Below, piece after piece: positions 50,215-58,419 of a stretch of 60,800 nt of DNA (position 1 is the first letter of the stretch; each line of letters begins with the position of its first letter). The stretch is from positions 1-60,800 of the forward strand of contig CAKKPE010000029.1 in assembly GCA_919901565.1 (NCBI GenBank), in the 5' to 3' direction. The DNA is from a bacterium (GTDB taxonomy: Bacteria; CG2-30-53-67). The translations under genes were made by a program, and so were the position numbers. The notes under the pieces are model-generated. The model was not told the origin of the DNA, searched no databases, and was given only the letters and a program-made list of their open reading frames with translations.

Positions 50215-50480
50215 ATTGAAAATCAAAGGTTTTCCTGCACGCCTTAAGAATCAAAAATCAAAGATAATAAATCAAGATGACAAATCAAAATATAAAAATG
50301 GCGGAGCCTCTTTCGTGCCGGAGTATCCGCTAACGAATGAATCGAGAGGTCTTTGCATTCTATCGCAAGTCAATAAGCTCGAATCTTTAAAGATCCAATC
50401 CCAGTTCCCCGTTTTGATTTTCATTTTTTATTTTTCCTCTGTCATTTTGATCTTTGATTCTTGATTTTTTATCTTTAACT
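50215..50480. repeat. AT-rich inverted-repeat element between the two ArnA halves
   Basis: The left arm (about 50215-50300) is a string of AATCAAAGATAATAAATC-type words (AATCAAAAATCAAAG, GATGACAAATCAAAATATA). The right arm (about 50400-50480) is its approximate reverse complement (TGTCATTTTGATCTTTGATT, CTTGATTTTTTATC). The less AT-rich centre includes TTTCGTGCCGGAGTATCCGC. No open frame of note is present. Elements of this look recur between genes of environmental bacteria. This one fills the 425-bp gap 50117-50541 and could fold into a long stem in RNA. Confidence 0.6.
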
Positions 50481-50541
50481 TCTATAGCCGTTCAACTTTA
50501 TTACGAAAGAACCAAATATTGTTAATCTGTTTTCATTCCGC

Positions 50542-51483
50542 TTATTCTTTAAGAACCGCTCCGGATTTGACGACATACTTCTCTGCGAATATCTCTCCGT
50601 CCATTTCTTCATCCCCTTGTTTTTGTACGCGGCCAAGCTGGAGCACGCCCTTTCCTGTTGCCACCTTTAAAGGGGTGATCGAAACAACCTGTCCCGGTGT
50701 TTTGTCTGAGGGGTCATCGAGAGGGATTGCATTCCAGATCAGCACCTTGCTGCCATGAAAATAGGTAAAGGCCCCTGGGTATGGGTGTGTGACTGCACGA
50801 ATCAGGTTATGGATTTCTCTTGCGCTCAAGCCCCAGTCGATCCTTCCATCTTCGGGACGTCGGCCGCCAAAATAAGTCGAATCTTCTTCGCTCTGTTTTA
50901 TGCGGGGAGCGCGGCCTTCACGGATTAGCGGCAGGAGTTCAGTCAGCAACTGCGCCGCGGCCTCGGTGATCTTGTCAAAGAGATCCCGTGCGGTCTCCTC
51001 AGGGCCGATGGGAATCTTCTTCTGTCCCACCATGTCGCCGGCATCGGGCTTAGGAACCATGTCATGCAAGGTTACGCCGGTTTCGTTCTCGCCATGGATC
51101 AGCACCCAGTTGACCGGGCATCGGCCGCGGTACTTTGGAAGATAGGAGCCGTGCATGTTCATGGACCCGAGGCGGGGGATCTTCAGGATCTCAGCAGGGA
51201 GCATATTTCGATAGTAAAAGGAAAAGATCACGTCCGGCTCCAGTGATTCGACCCATCGGATAAATTCTGTGGTCCGCACATTAGTCGGGGTATGGACCGG
51301 GATGCGGTTCCTGAGGGCGAGGCCTGCTACCGACTGGAACCAGACGTCTTCCTTTGGATCATCCTCGTGGGTGACTACAGAGATCACATCGACCCCCTGA
51401 TCGATCAGGACCTTCAGGCATGCGTGGCCCACGTTATGATAAGCAAAGACCAGGGCGCGCACGGGGTTATTTATTATGGCCAT
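50542..51483 (-). CDS. ArnA formyltransferase domain (UDP-L-Ara4N formyltransferase), separate gene
   Basis: 313 residues, equal to the N-terminal half of enterobacterial ArnA. It transfers formyl from 10-formyl-tetrahydrofolate to UDP-L-Ara4N. Visible blocks are RALVFAYHNVGHACLKVLI, HEDDPKEDVWFQSVAGLA, the catalytic Asn/His region GSMNMHGSYLPKYRGRCPVN, TGVTLHDMVPKPDAGDMVGQ (catalytic Asp) and a C-terminal formyl-transferase C domain (IHNLIRAVTHPYPGAFTYF). It overlaps arnC by 17 bp. A GTG at 51462 would avoid the overlap but has no ribosome site. Confidence 0.92.
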   Translation of the reverse strand: MAIINNPVRALVFAYHNVGHACLKVLIDQGVDVISVVTHEDDPKEDVWFQSVAGLALRNRIPVHTPTNVRTTEFIRWVESLEPDVIFSFYYRNMLPAEILKIPRLGSMNMHGSYLPKYRGRCPVNWVLIHGENETGVTLHDMVPKPDAGDMVGQKKIPIGPEETARDLFDKITEAAAQLLTELLPLIREGRAPRIKQSEEDSTYFGGRRPEDGRIDWGLSAREIHNLIRAVTHPYPGAFTYFHGSKVLIWNAIPLDDPSDKTPGQVVSITPLKVATGKGVLQLGRVQKQGDEEMDGEIFAEKYVVKSGAVLKE

Positions 51484-52468
51484 ATATTTTCCGTATAATA
51501 TATCTCGGTCTCTTTCGCACCTCCTGATAGATCCGGCCCACGTATTCCCCCATGATTCCGACGCCGAACATCATGATGCCGATCAGGAAGAAGAGGATAT
51601 CGAAAAGGGTGAAGAGCCCTTCAGCCTCCGGGCCGACGATAATTCTCCGGATAGCCAGGAAAATACCAAAGGCCACGCTGAGCATGGCAATGACAAAACC
51701 GAGAAAGGTAAAGATCTGCAGTGGCACGACCGAGAATCCGGTCATCAGGTCAAAGTTCAGGCGGATGAGTTTGTAGAGCGTGTACTTGGATTCTCCGGTG
51801 ATCCGCTCCTCATGCCCCACTTCGACTTCCGTGGGATTGGAGGCAAAGGAATGCGCAAGGGCCGGAATGAATGTGGTCGTCTCATGACACTTGTTGATGT
51901 TGTCGATGATCCGCCTGTGATAGGCCCGGAGCATGCACCCATAATCCCTGAGTTCAATGCCGGTGATCCGGCTCGTAATCTTGTTGACGGCCCAGGAAGG
52001 AATCTTCCTGAAAAGGGAATCCTGGCGGATCTTCCGGTATCCTCCTACTGCATCAAAGCCTGCCTCCATGGTCCTGACCAGTTTGGGAATCTCTTCCGGA
52101 GGGTTCTGTAGATCGGCATCAATAGTCACCACGATCTCCCCTCTGGATCTCTCAAATGCGGCCATGATGGCCATATGCTGGCCGAAGTTCCCGTTGAACT
52201 CGATGATGACGACCTCTCCGGGGCAGCGGTTCAGGAAATCCTTGAGAAGGTCCATGGAACGGTCCCTGCTTCCGTCGTCCACAAAGATAATCTCAAAGGG
52301 TTTTCCGATCCCCTTGAGGGCAGGATATAGGCGGCCGAAGAGCCTCTCCAGGGTCGCCTCCTCGTTGTAGACCGGCACAACCACAGAGATGTACGGGGGG
52401 GCGGGCTTATTCATTCCGGCAGGTTCCGGATGCACCTTGTGCTCGGGGGTCTGAATATCCATGGTCAT
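51467..52468 (-). CDS. arnC: Undecaprenyl-phosphate 4-deoxy-4-formamido-L-arabinose transferase
   Basis: 333 residues. A cytoplasmic GT2 domain (ISVVVPVYNEEATLERLFGR, IIFVDDGSRDRSMDLL, FGQHMAIMAAFERSRGE, TIDADLQNPPEEIPKLV, RDYGCMLRAYHRRII) is followed by two C-terminal membrane spans (FLGFVIAMLSVAFGIFLAI and FDILFFLIGIMMFGVGIMG) and a basic tail, the ArnC layout. It attaches L-Ara4FN to undecaprenyl phosphate. The start overlaps the arnB stop (ATGA). An N-terminal extension of about 20 residues (to MNKPAPP) is unusual; a start there is possible. Confidence 0.93.
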   Translation of the reverse strand: MTMDIQTPEHKVHPEPAGMNKPAPPYISVVVPVYNEEATLERLFGRLYPALKGIGKPFEIIFVDDGSRDRSMDLLKDFLNRCPGEVVIIEFNGNFGQHMAIMAAFERSRGEIVVTIDADLQNPPEEIPKLVRTMEAGFDAVGGYRKIRQDSLFRKIPSWAVNKITSRITGIELRDYGCMLRAYHRRIIDNINKCHETTTFIPALAHSFASNPTEVEVGHEERITGESKYTLYKLIRLNFDLMTGFSVVPLQIFTFLGFVIAMLSVAFGIFLAIRRIIVGPEAEGLFTLFDILFFLIGIMMFGVGIMGEYVGRIYQEVRKRPRYIIRKIYGHNK

Positions 52469-53664
52469 GCTCTCCTCCTGTGTTGTCGGCAGACCCTTGT
52501 GACGGCTGCGATCACATCCTCCTGGTCCTTGTCCGTCATCCCGGGGTAAAGAGGCAAAGAGAGGATCCGGTCCGAGACATACTCGGCATGCGGCAGGTCT
52601 CCCCTGCGGTAGGGGGAATGTTTCCGGTAATAGTCGTGAAGGTGGACTGCGAGGAAATGGATCCCGGTGCCGATTTTTTCCGCCTTGAGCGCTTCCATGA
52701 AGCCGTCCCGGTCGATGGTCAGTTTTTCGGGCCGGACAAGGATGACATAGAGATGCCAGGCATGAAGGTGTGGATAAGAGACCTCCTGGGGCAGTTCGAT
52801 CTCATCCAGACCGGCGAAGGCCTGGTTGTATCGTTCCGCCATCTCCTTGCGCCGCCGGTTGAATGCCTCGATCCTTTTCAGCTGGTGGATACCCAATGCG
52901 GCCTGTATGTCCATGAGGTTGTATTTGAAACCGGGGGCGATGACATCGTAATGCGGCGTCCCCTTTTCATCGTAGCGTTTCCAGGCGTCTTTGGATATTC
53001 CGTGGAACTTGAGCATGCGGATAGTCTCGGCCAGGTCTTCACGGTTGGTGGTCACCATCCCTCCCTCGCCGGTGGTGATATTCTTGATCGGATGAAAAGA
53101 GAAGACGCTGAGGGGGCTCAAAGCGCCGATCCGCCGCCCTCGGTATTCGGTCCCTGCCGCATGTGCGGCATCCTCGACCACGTGAAGATGATGGGTCCCG
53201 GCAATCTCGTGAATCCTGTCCATATCGCAGGGCTGTCCTGCAAAATGGACAGGAATGACGGCCTTGGTCCTGTCCGTTACCTTCTTTTTTATTTCTTCGG
53301 GGTCGATCTGCAGGGTCCGGGGGTCTATGTCTGCAAAGACCGGTGTGGCCCTGTTGGCTACGATCATGTTAACGGTGGCTACGAAGGTCATCGGGGTCGT
53401 GATCACCTCGTCTCCGGGGCCGATGCCGAGGGCCATCAGGGAAAGATGCAGTCCGGCTGTGGCCGAAGACAGGCCCACGGCATATTTGGACCCCACATAT
53501 TCTGCGAAGTCCTTTTCAAACTGATGGGCCTTGGGCCCGGTGGTGATCCATCCGGACCGGAGCGAATCCACAACCTCGGCAATCTCCTCCTCGCCGATGG
53601 AGGGGAGAGAAAATGGAAGAAAAGTGAGCCGTTTCAATGTCTCTTTTTTGATCTTTTCCGTCAT
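52465..53664 (-). CDS. arnB: UDP-4-amino-4-deoxy-L-arabinose aminotransferase
   Basis: About 399 residues, DegT/DnrJ/EryC1-type PLP enzyme that aminates UDP-4-keto-arabinose with glutamate. Visible are LPFSLPSIGEEEIAEVVDSL, GWITTGPKAHQFEKDFAEYV, SSATAGLHLSLMALGIGPGD, PMTFVATVNMIV, VEDAAHAAGTEY and the Schiff-base Lys in FSFHPIKNITTGEGGMVTT. Position as first gene of the B-C-A-A-T-D series supports ArnB among related aminotransferases. The frame is open to 53721, but AAGGT before ATG 53664 and the conserved start favour the shorter form. Confidence 0.93.
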   Translation of the reverse strand: MTEKIKKETLKRLTFLPFSLPSIGEEEIAEVVDSLRSGWITTGPKAHQFEKDFAEYVGSKYAVGLSSATAGLHLSLMALGIGPGDEVITTPMTFVATVNMIVANRATPVFADIDPRTLQIDPEEIKKKVTDRTKAVIPVHFAGQPCDMDRIHEIAGTHHLHVVEDAAHAAGTEYRGRRIGALSPLSVFSFHPIKNITTGEGGMVTTNREDLAETIRMLKFHGISKDAWKRYDEKGTPHYDVIAPGFKYNLMDIQAALGIHQLKRIEAFNRRRKEMAERYNQAFAGLDEIELPQEVSYPHLHAWHLYVILVRPEKLTIDRDGFMEALKAEKIGTGIHFLAVHLHDYYRKHSPYRRGDLPHAEYVSDRILSLPLYPGMTDKDQEDVIAAVTRVCRQHRRRA

Positions 53665-53767
53665 GAACGCACCTTGAAAAAAAGGGAATATATTATGCAT
53701 CTTTTTAAAACATAAAATCAAATATAAAATCGGGAATGGGATCAGGATGCCTTTATTCGGCCCATGG

Positions 53768-55435
53768 TCATAATTTGAGCATCTGTTCCCCTTCGTAATG
53801 GTTGGCTAAAAAAACCAGATCCCACTTCCACCCCTTGAGAGGGAGATTCGGGATATAAAGCTGTACACAGATTTTATCCAGCCGGTCTTTTTCTCGCTCA
53901 TAGACGGATCGGTCCATCAGACAGTAAACGGTCTTATCCTGCTTGAGAAATGAGATTCCGTCCTCTATCCGGTGTTCGAAATCCTTGAGGGGCCGGTTCC
54001 GCTCCCGGTTGATGTAAAAAATGGCGCTTGGGGGGTGGAATCCCACGCAGCCGAGATCGCTGTCACCGACTTTTTGCGCCACCATCCGGCAGAGTTTCTT
54101 GGATGAACGGCTTCTTGCATCCAATTCCGGATAGACCACCCCGGCAGAGAAGAGCTCAATCGAGAAGGCGAGGACAAAAAAGGCCGCAAGCATTTTTGTT
54201 GCCTCCGGACGCTTGATGAACCGGAACATAAAGGCCGACCATGCCATGATGAAAAGAAGCATGGCGAGTGTCTGCAACATGAGACCGGAGAGCTTTACCA
54301 GGACGAAAGCCGTACCTGCCGTACCGGCCAGGATCAGGAGGACAATCATAAAAATCCCGCCGCCCCTCACCCATCGCATCAGCGTAATAAAATTTTTCTC
54401 ATAGAAAATCTGATGAAGCGCCTCTCCCACAAGGAGCGAAAGGGCCGGGTAAAGAGGAAGAATATAGATGGAACGTTTGCTTTGCGAGAGGCTGAAAAAG
54501 ATCAGTGTCGAAAGAAACCAGATCATGAGAAAGACCCTCCCCGGATTTTTCTCTTTGCCTTTCTGAAACCAGTAGGCCATGGTGGCCGGCAGTAAAATAG
54601 TCCAGGGCATGAAATGCAGGGGAAGTTTCACCAGGTAGTAATAGAAAGGCTGCCGGTGATCAAAGGCGTGTAAAAATCTTTCGATATTCTGGCGGTAAAA
54701 GAATTCGGCTCCAAAGGCCTTTCCCTCCAGAATAAACCATGGGGATGCGACCAGCAGGACCAGGAGCATGCCCGAGAGCGGCTTCAAGCGCAAGATGGCC
54801 TTTATATCCCTCTGGGAAATAAGATAGAGGCCGGCTACCATCACGGGAACCATGACTCCGAGAGGGCCTTTGGCCAGAACGGCCAGTCCCATGGCCAGAT
54901 AGGCGGAAAGGATGGTTCTTTGAGGAAGGATGCCGTGATAGCACGAATAAAAAACAAACAGGGAGAAGGTCAGCAGAAGGCAAAGGGTCATATCGATCTC
55001 CGCTGACCGTGCCTGTTCAAAGATCATATGATTGCTGATGAAGATCAGGGTACCCAGAAATGCGGTCCTGTGCCCAAAGATCACCCTTCCCAGAAAGAAG
55101 ACCAGCAAGGCCGTTCCGATCCCCGCCATGGCTGAGGGGGCCCGTGCCGAGAACTCATCTACCTTCCCCTGAAAGGCGGAAAAGGCGGCGATGCTCCAGT
55201 AATAAAGGGGCGGCTTGACCAGGGCGGCTTTGTTGGTGATCGGCTCGCCATTGTAGCTGAGATGGATCCAGTCCCTGCTGTTCAGCATCTCATAGGCGAT
55301 GACCGCTCCCCTAGGTTCGTCCGGGTCCCAGAGAGAAATCTTTCCGAGGTTGTAAAAAAAAACAGCCCCTGAGAGGACAAGAATGAGGATGACGGATATC
55401 CAATATTTAATCAGCCATTTGTCCGATGACATCAA
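53768..55435 (-). CDS. GT39 (ArnT-like) glycosyltransferase
   Basis: 555 residues with 10 or more membrane spans. The first periplasmic loop has the complete acidic motif LWDPDEPRGAVIAYEMLNSR, then NKAALVKPPLYYWSIAAF and EQARSAEIDMTLCLLL. The soluble C-terminal part (from about 420) contains LDARSRSSKKLCRMVAQKVG. It lies upstream of arnB on the same strand (103-bp gap), and because its acidic motif is intact it is as good an ArnT candidate as the gene inside the cluster. Which of the three GT39 enzymes uses Ara4N cannot be decided from sequence. Confidence 0.85.
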   Translation of the reverse strand: MMSSDKWLIKYWISVILILVLSGAVFFYNLGKISLWDPDEPRGAVIAYEMLNSRDWIHLSYNGEPITNKAALVKPPLYYWSIAAFSAFQGKVDEFSARAPSAMAGIGTALLVFFLGRVIFGHRTAFLGTLIFISNHMIFEQARSAEIDMTLCLLLTFSLFVFYSCYHGILPQRTILSAYLAMGLAVLAKGPLGVMVPVMVAGLYLISQRDIKAILRLKPLSGMLLVLLVASPWFILEGKAFGAEFFYRQNIERFLHAFDHRQPFYYYLVKLPLHFMPWTILLPATMAYWFQKGKEKNPGRVFLMIWFLSTLIFFSLSQSKRSIYILPLYPALSLLVGEALHQIFYEKNFITLMRWVRGGGIFMIVLLILAGTAGTAFVLVKLSGLMLQTLAMLLFIMAWSAFMFRFIKRPEATKMLAAFFVLAFSIELFSAGVVYPELDARSRSSKKLCRMVAQKVGDSDLGCVGFHPPSAIFYINRERNRPLKDFEHRIEDGISFLKQDKTVYCLMDRSVYEREKDRLDKICVQLYIPNLPLKGWKWDLVFLANHYEGEQMLKL

Positions 55436-55586
55436 TTTCTTCCTTAAATTCTTCTCTCCTCTCGTGGGGGGAAAGGGTTAGGCTTCGCGTGCACCGCTTT
55501 TCTCTATCTTTATTGTGGAGAGGATTAAAAAAAAATAAAATTAACATAAAACCCTTCATTCTGCAAGGTTTTTCATGCTCAAGGCA

Positions 55587-55616
55587 TTGACAGAAAGCCA
55601 CTCCTTCAGATAGAAT
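55587..55616 (+). promoter_or_regulatory. Sigma-70 promoter for the GH13 gene
   Basis: TTGACA (55587-55592) and TAGAAT (55611-55616) are separated by 18 bp. The start would be near 55623; AAGGGA and then ATG 55642 follow. The region is divergent from the GT39 gene. Confidence 0.55.
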
Positions 55617-55641
55617 TCCATGATTTTAGAAAGGGATCAGC

Positions 55642-56952
55642 ATGCAGAAAAAAACACCTTTTAAGCAAGGGGCAAGGATCTACAATCTTTTCCCGTTGCT
55701 TGCCGGTACCATGGACCAATGGCCCGCCCATATGCGCCGGGCCAGGGATATGGAGTTCAACGAAGTCTTTGTCAATCCGTTCCATGATCCGGGTTTTTCA
55801 GGGAGCCTCTATTCCATCAGGGATTATTACGAAATCAATCCCCTGTTTATTTCAAAGGTGTCGCCAAAGCGGCCCATGGATCAATTAAGGGAGGCTGTGC
55901 AGGAGGCAAACAACCTGGGTTTGCGCATGATCATGGATCTGGTGATCAACCATACGGCCGTGGATTCGCCTGTGATCCGGACGCACCCGGCATGGTATCT
56001 CCGGAACCCTGATGACGGTACGGTGGTCAACCCGTCGGCATGGGAAGGTGACCGGTGTGTTGCGGTCTGGGGTGACCTTGCCGAAATCGACAACGGGGAC
56101 TCTCCGGACCGGGAAAACCTTTGGAGATACTGGGAGGAACTGGCGCTCTTTTACTGCGGGATCGGGTTCCAGGGGTTTAGATGCGATGCGGCCTACCAGG
56201 TTACGGACGCTCTCTGGAAACGGCTGATCGGGGTGGTCAGGAACGCCTATCCCGGCACCCTTTTCTTCGCCGAAACACTCGGCTGCGAGATCCAGGACGT
56301 GGTGAAGCTGGGAAAGGCCGGATTCGATTACACCTTTAACAGCTCCAAGTACTGGGATTTCGAAGAGGCCTGGTGCCTGAGTCAGTATTGCGAAAATTCA
56401 GTCTGGGCGCCGTCCGTGAGTTTTGCAGAATCCCACGACACCATGCGTCTTGCTGAGGAACTGCAGGGGGATGAACAGGGGATCAAGCAGCGTTATCTCT
56501 TTTCGGCGCTCTTCTCAACGGGTGTGATGATGCCCATGGGTTTTGAGTACGGGTTCCGAGAAAGGCTGCATGTAGTGAAGACCAGGCCCGAGGACTGGGA
56601 AGAGGCCCATATGGATCTGACCGGTTTCATCCGCGAGGTCAATCGCATGAAAAAGAGCCATGCCGTTTTCAATAAAGACGGCCCCATGGAGACCGTTGAC
56701 GCGGAGAACCCCATGGTCCTCTGTTTGAAAAAGAAGACCTTTGAAGGGAATGAATGCGCCCTGATACTCCTGAACAAGGATCAAAAGGCGCCTCAGGCTT
56801 TTCGCATCTCCTCTCTTGGTTTCCTCCTGGGGGGGGTGGGCCGGGCGAGGGATCTGACCCCGGAACATTCCGGGCCTGTTCTTTCGGATGGTCTCTGGGA
56901 AGAACTCCCACCCTCCGGTTACCGGGTCATCCATGCCGGGGCTTCTTTCTGA
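55642..56952 (+). CDS. GH13 alpha-amylase-family enzyme
   Basis: 436 residues. GH13 conserved regions are MIMDLVINHTA (region I), FRCDAAY with nucleophile Asp near 181 (region II), FFAETLG with the acid Glu near 210 (region III) and FAESHDTMRLAEEL (region IV). The order and spacing suggest a GlgE or amylo-type enzyme acting on alpha-1,4-glucan or maltose derivatives, but the chain lacks the large N-domain of GlgE, so a precise name is not justified. The C-terminus is a small beta-domain (ECALILLNKDQKAPQAFRI). A glycogen-debranching type enzyme is encoded 1.5 kb away on the other strand, which suggests shared alpha-glucan metabolism. Confidence 0.82.
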   Translation: MQKKTPFKQGARIYNLFPLLAGTMDQWPAHMRRARDMEFNEVFVNPFHDPGFSGSLYSIRDYYEINPLFISKVSPKRPMDQLREAVQEANNLGLRMIMDLVINHTAVDSPVIRTHPAWYLRNPDDGTVVNPSAWEGDRCVAVWGDLAEIDNGDSPDRENLWRYWEELALFYCGIGFQGFRCDAAYQVTDALWKRLIGVVRNAYPGTLFFAETLGCEIQDVVKLGKAGFDYTFNSSKYWDFEEAWCLSQYCENSVWAPSVSFAESHDTMRLAEELQGDEQGIKQRYLFSALFSTGVMMPMGFEYGFRERLHVVKTRPEDWEEAHMDLTGFIREVNRMKKSHAVFNKDGPMETVDAENPMVLCLKKKTFEGNECALILLNKDQKAPQAFRISSLGFLLGGVGRARDLTPEHSGPVLSDGLWEELPPSGYRVIHAGASF

Positions 56953-56988
56953 TTTGCATACTAACCTTGTCATTCATCCGAAGAGAAA

Positions 56989-57615
56989 TCAGGAGATGGT
57001 GCTGGACAGCTTCTGGAAGAGATACTCTCGAAGCCTGTTTTTGTGGTAATAGGATTTCACGACTTCAAACTGGCCGAATAGCTGTATGATCTCCCGGTTC
57101 TTGTAATGGCGGGCCGCGGACGGGATCTCCCGGATGGGTTCATGGATGAACATTTCCTGCTCGATGATCTTGTGGCGCATCACATATTTTGCATGAGGTT
57201 CTTCCCGGGCATCAAAGAGGGCGATGATGAACCCCCCGTCTTTGAGGAGAGCAAAAAGCCTTTGAATCAGGATCTTTGCATCCTCCGGCTCCATGGCTTC
57301 CAGAACGTCCCAGCAGAGGATGCCGTCAAAGGACGAGAGAGGGTAGTTCAGGAGAAACCCGGAACGGCATGGCGGACCATTTCCGGAATCCAGATAATCG
57401 TTCAGGAAGTCCTCCACGTAGATTTTAAACCCCTGTTGTCCGAAAAAACGGATATTGGAATTACAGGCCGATCCCATATCCAGAAGGGCCGGACGCGTAA
57501 GATGGGAGGTGTTTTCAAAGAAAAAGTCCAATGTCCGTAGCGGGCTTTTGGTGACGGACTCGGATTCCGGGAGGTGGATCTGGCTTTCAGGCCTGGCACT
57601 CCATATCATAGGCAT
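56989..57615 (-). CDS. Class I SAM-dependent methyltransferase
   Basis: 208 residues with a plain Rossmann methyltransferase fold: motif I PALLDMGSACNSNIRFFGQQ (about 42-60, where the usual G-x-G reads G-S-A-C-N), motif II-like FKIYVED, motif post-II FDGILCWDVLEAM and motif III LFALLKDGGFIIALFDA. The last 50 residues (EIPSAARHYKNREIIQLFGQ) are typical of small-molecule methyltransferases. The substrate is unknown. The gene is convergent with the GH13 gene, with a 36-bp gap. A second Met at residue 3 is possible. Confidence 0.75.
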   Translation of the reverse strand: MPMIWSARPESQIHLPESESVTKSPLRTLDFFFENTSHLTRPALLDMGSACNSNIRFFGQQGFKIYVEDFLNDYLDSGNGPPCRSGFLLNYPLSSFDGILCWDVLEAMEPEDAKILIQRLFALLKDGGFIIALFDAREEPHAKYVMRHKIIEQEMFIHEPIREIPSAARHYKNREIIQLFGQFEVVKSYYHKNRLREYLFQKLSSTIS

Positions 57616-57707
57616 TCTTTCGGATAATTATCGGCTTACCGCCGGTTAGGCAGGTTCATAACGGATGCGCTATCTACAATGATCTTGATCCCGGATCGTA
57701 TAAATGG

Positions 57708-58211
57708 TCATGAATGGGCGACTGCTTTTTCACCCATTATGGGAATGGGCTCCCCGAGCACCTTGCCGATTTTGCCCTTGGATTCTGTGCTCATGGGCTT
57801 TTTTTCGCTTTCCATCTCTATGCTTCCCTTGAATCTGGCGCCGTCTTCAATGACCACGCGCGGAGCCACGATGTTCCCTCTGAGGGAACCGGTTTTTGTG
57901 ATCTCTACCTTGTCTTCAGCATAGACATTTCCATGGACGTCGCCCATGATGGTGATATTCTTTGCAAAAACTTCGGCTTCGATCCTTCCGTTCCCGCCGA
58001 TGGTCAGATTGTGGTCCTTGAGTTCAATGTTGCCCTCAACCTTCCCCTCAACAGTCAGGTCTTCATTCCCGGTCAGTTCTCCCTTGATGTGGATGGATTG
58101 CCCGATAAAGACACTTTTATTTGACAGGTTCTGATCGGGCGATGGGGTAGAAAACTGGTGCGGCGGTTCGGGGGCCGTTCTCTTGAATATCGGTTCTTTT
58201 TTTTCGAACAT
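57708..58211 (-). CDS. Bactofilin
   Basis: 167 residues. The central bactofilin (DUF583) domain, about residues 35-135, is a run of beta-strand repeats: SVFIGQSIHIKGELTGNEDL, TVEGKVEGNIEL, HNLTIGGNGRIEAEVFAKN, ITIMGDVHGNVYAED and KVEITKTGSLRGNIVAPRVV, ending IEDGARFKGSIEM. It is flanked by short unstructured Pro- and Lys-rich tails. Bactofilins polymerise without nucleotide into cytoskeletal filaments involved in cell shape, stalks, polarity or chromosome organisation. AGGAGGA lies seven bases before ATG 58211, which rules out the longer reading from 58256. Confidence 0.95.
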   Translation of the reverse strand: MFEKKEPIFKRTAPEPPHQFSTPSPDQNLSNKSVFIGQSIHIKGELTGNEDLTVEGKVEGNIELKDHNLTIGGNGRIEAEVFAKNITIMGDVHGNVYAEDKVEITKTGSLRGNIVAPRVVIEDGARFKGSIEMESEKKPMSTESKGKIGKVLGEPIPIMGEKAVAHS

Positions 58212-58419
58212 TGGGGATTCCTCCTGACATGAATAGAAAAAAAGAGCGGGACCCAATCCTTTATTGAGATCCCGATTATATGTTTATTTTAATTCAATAT
58301 ATCCAGGGGTGCAACCGCTCATTATTATAGGATCTCTGGTGTGACGGGATGATTAGGGATGAAGGCCATGATTCTTTGTTGAAAACGGATGAATTGAAGT
58401 TATTCTAAGAAAAACAAAG

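Noticed and set aside
52480-53715. A 411-codon open frame on the plus strand opposite arnB
   Set aside because: It mirrors a clearly conserved aminotransferase gene and has no recognisable domains, so it is an antisense shadow of a GC-rich coding region.
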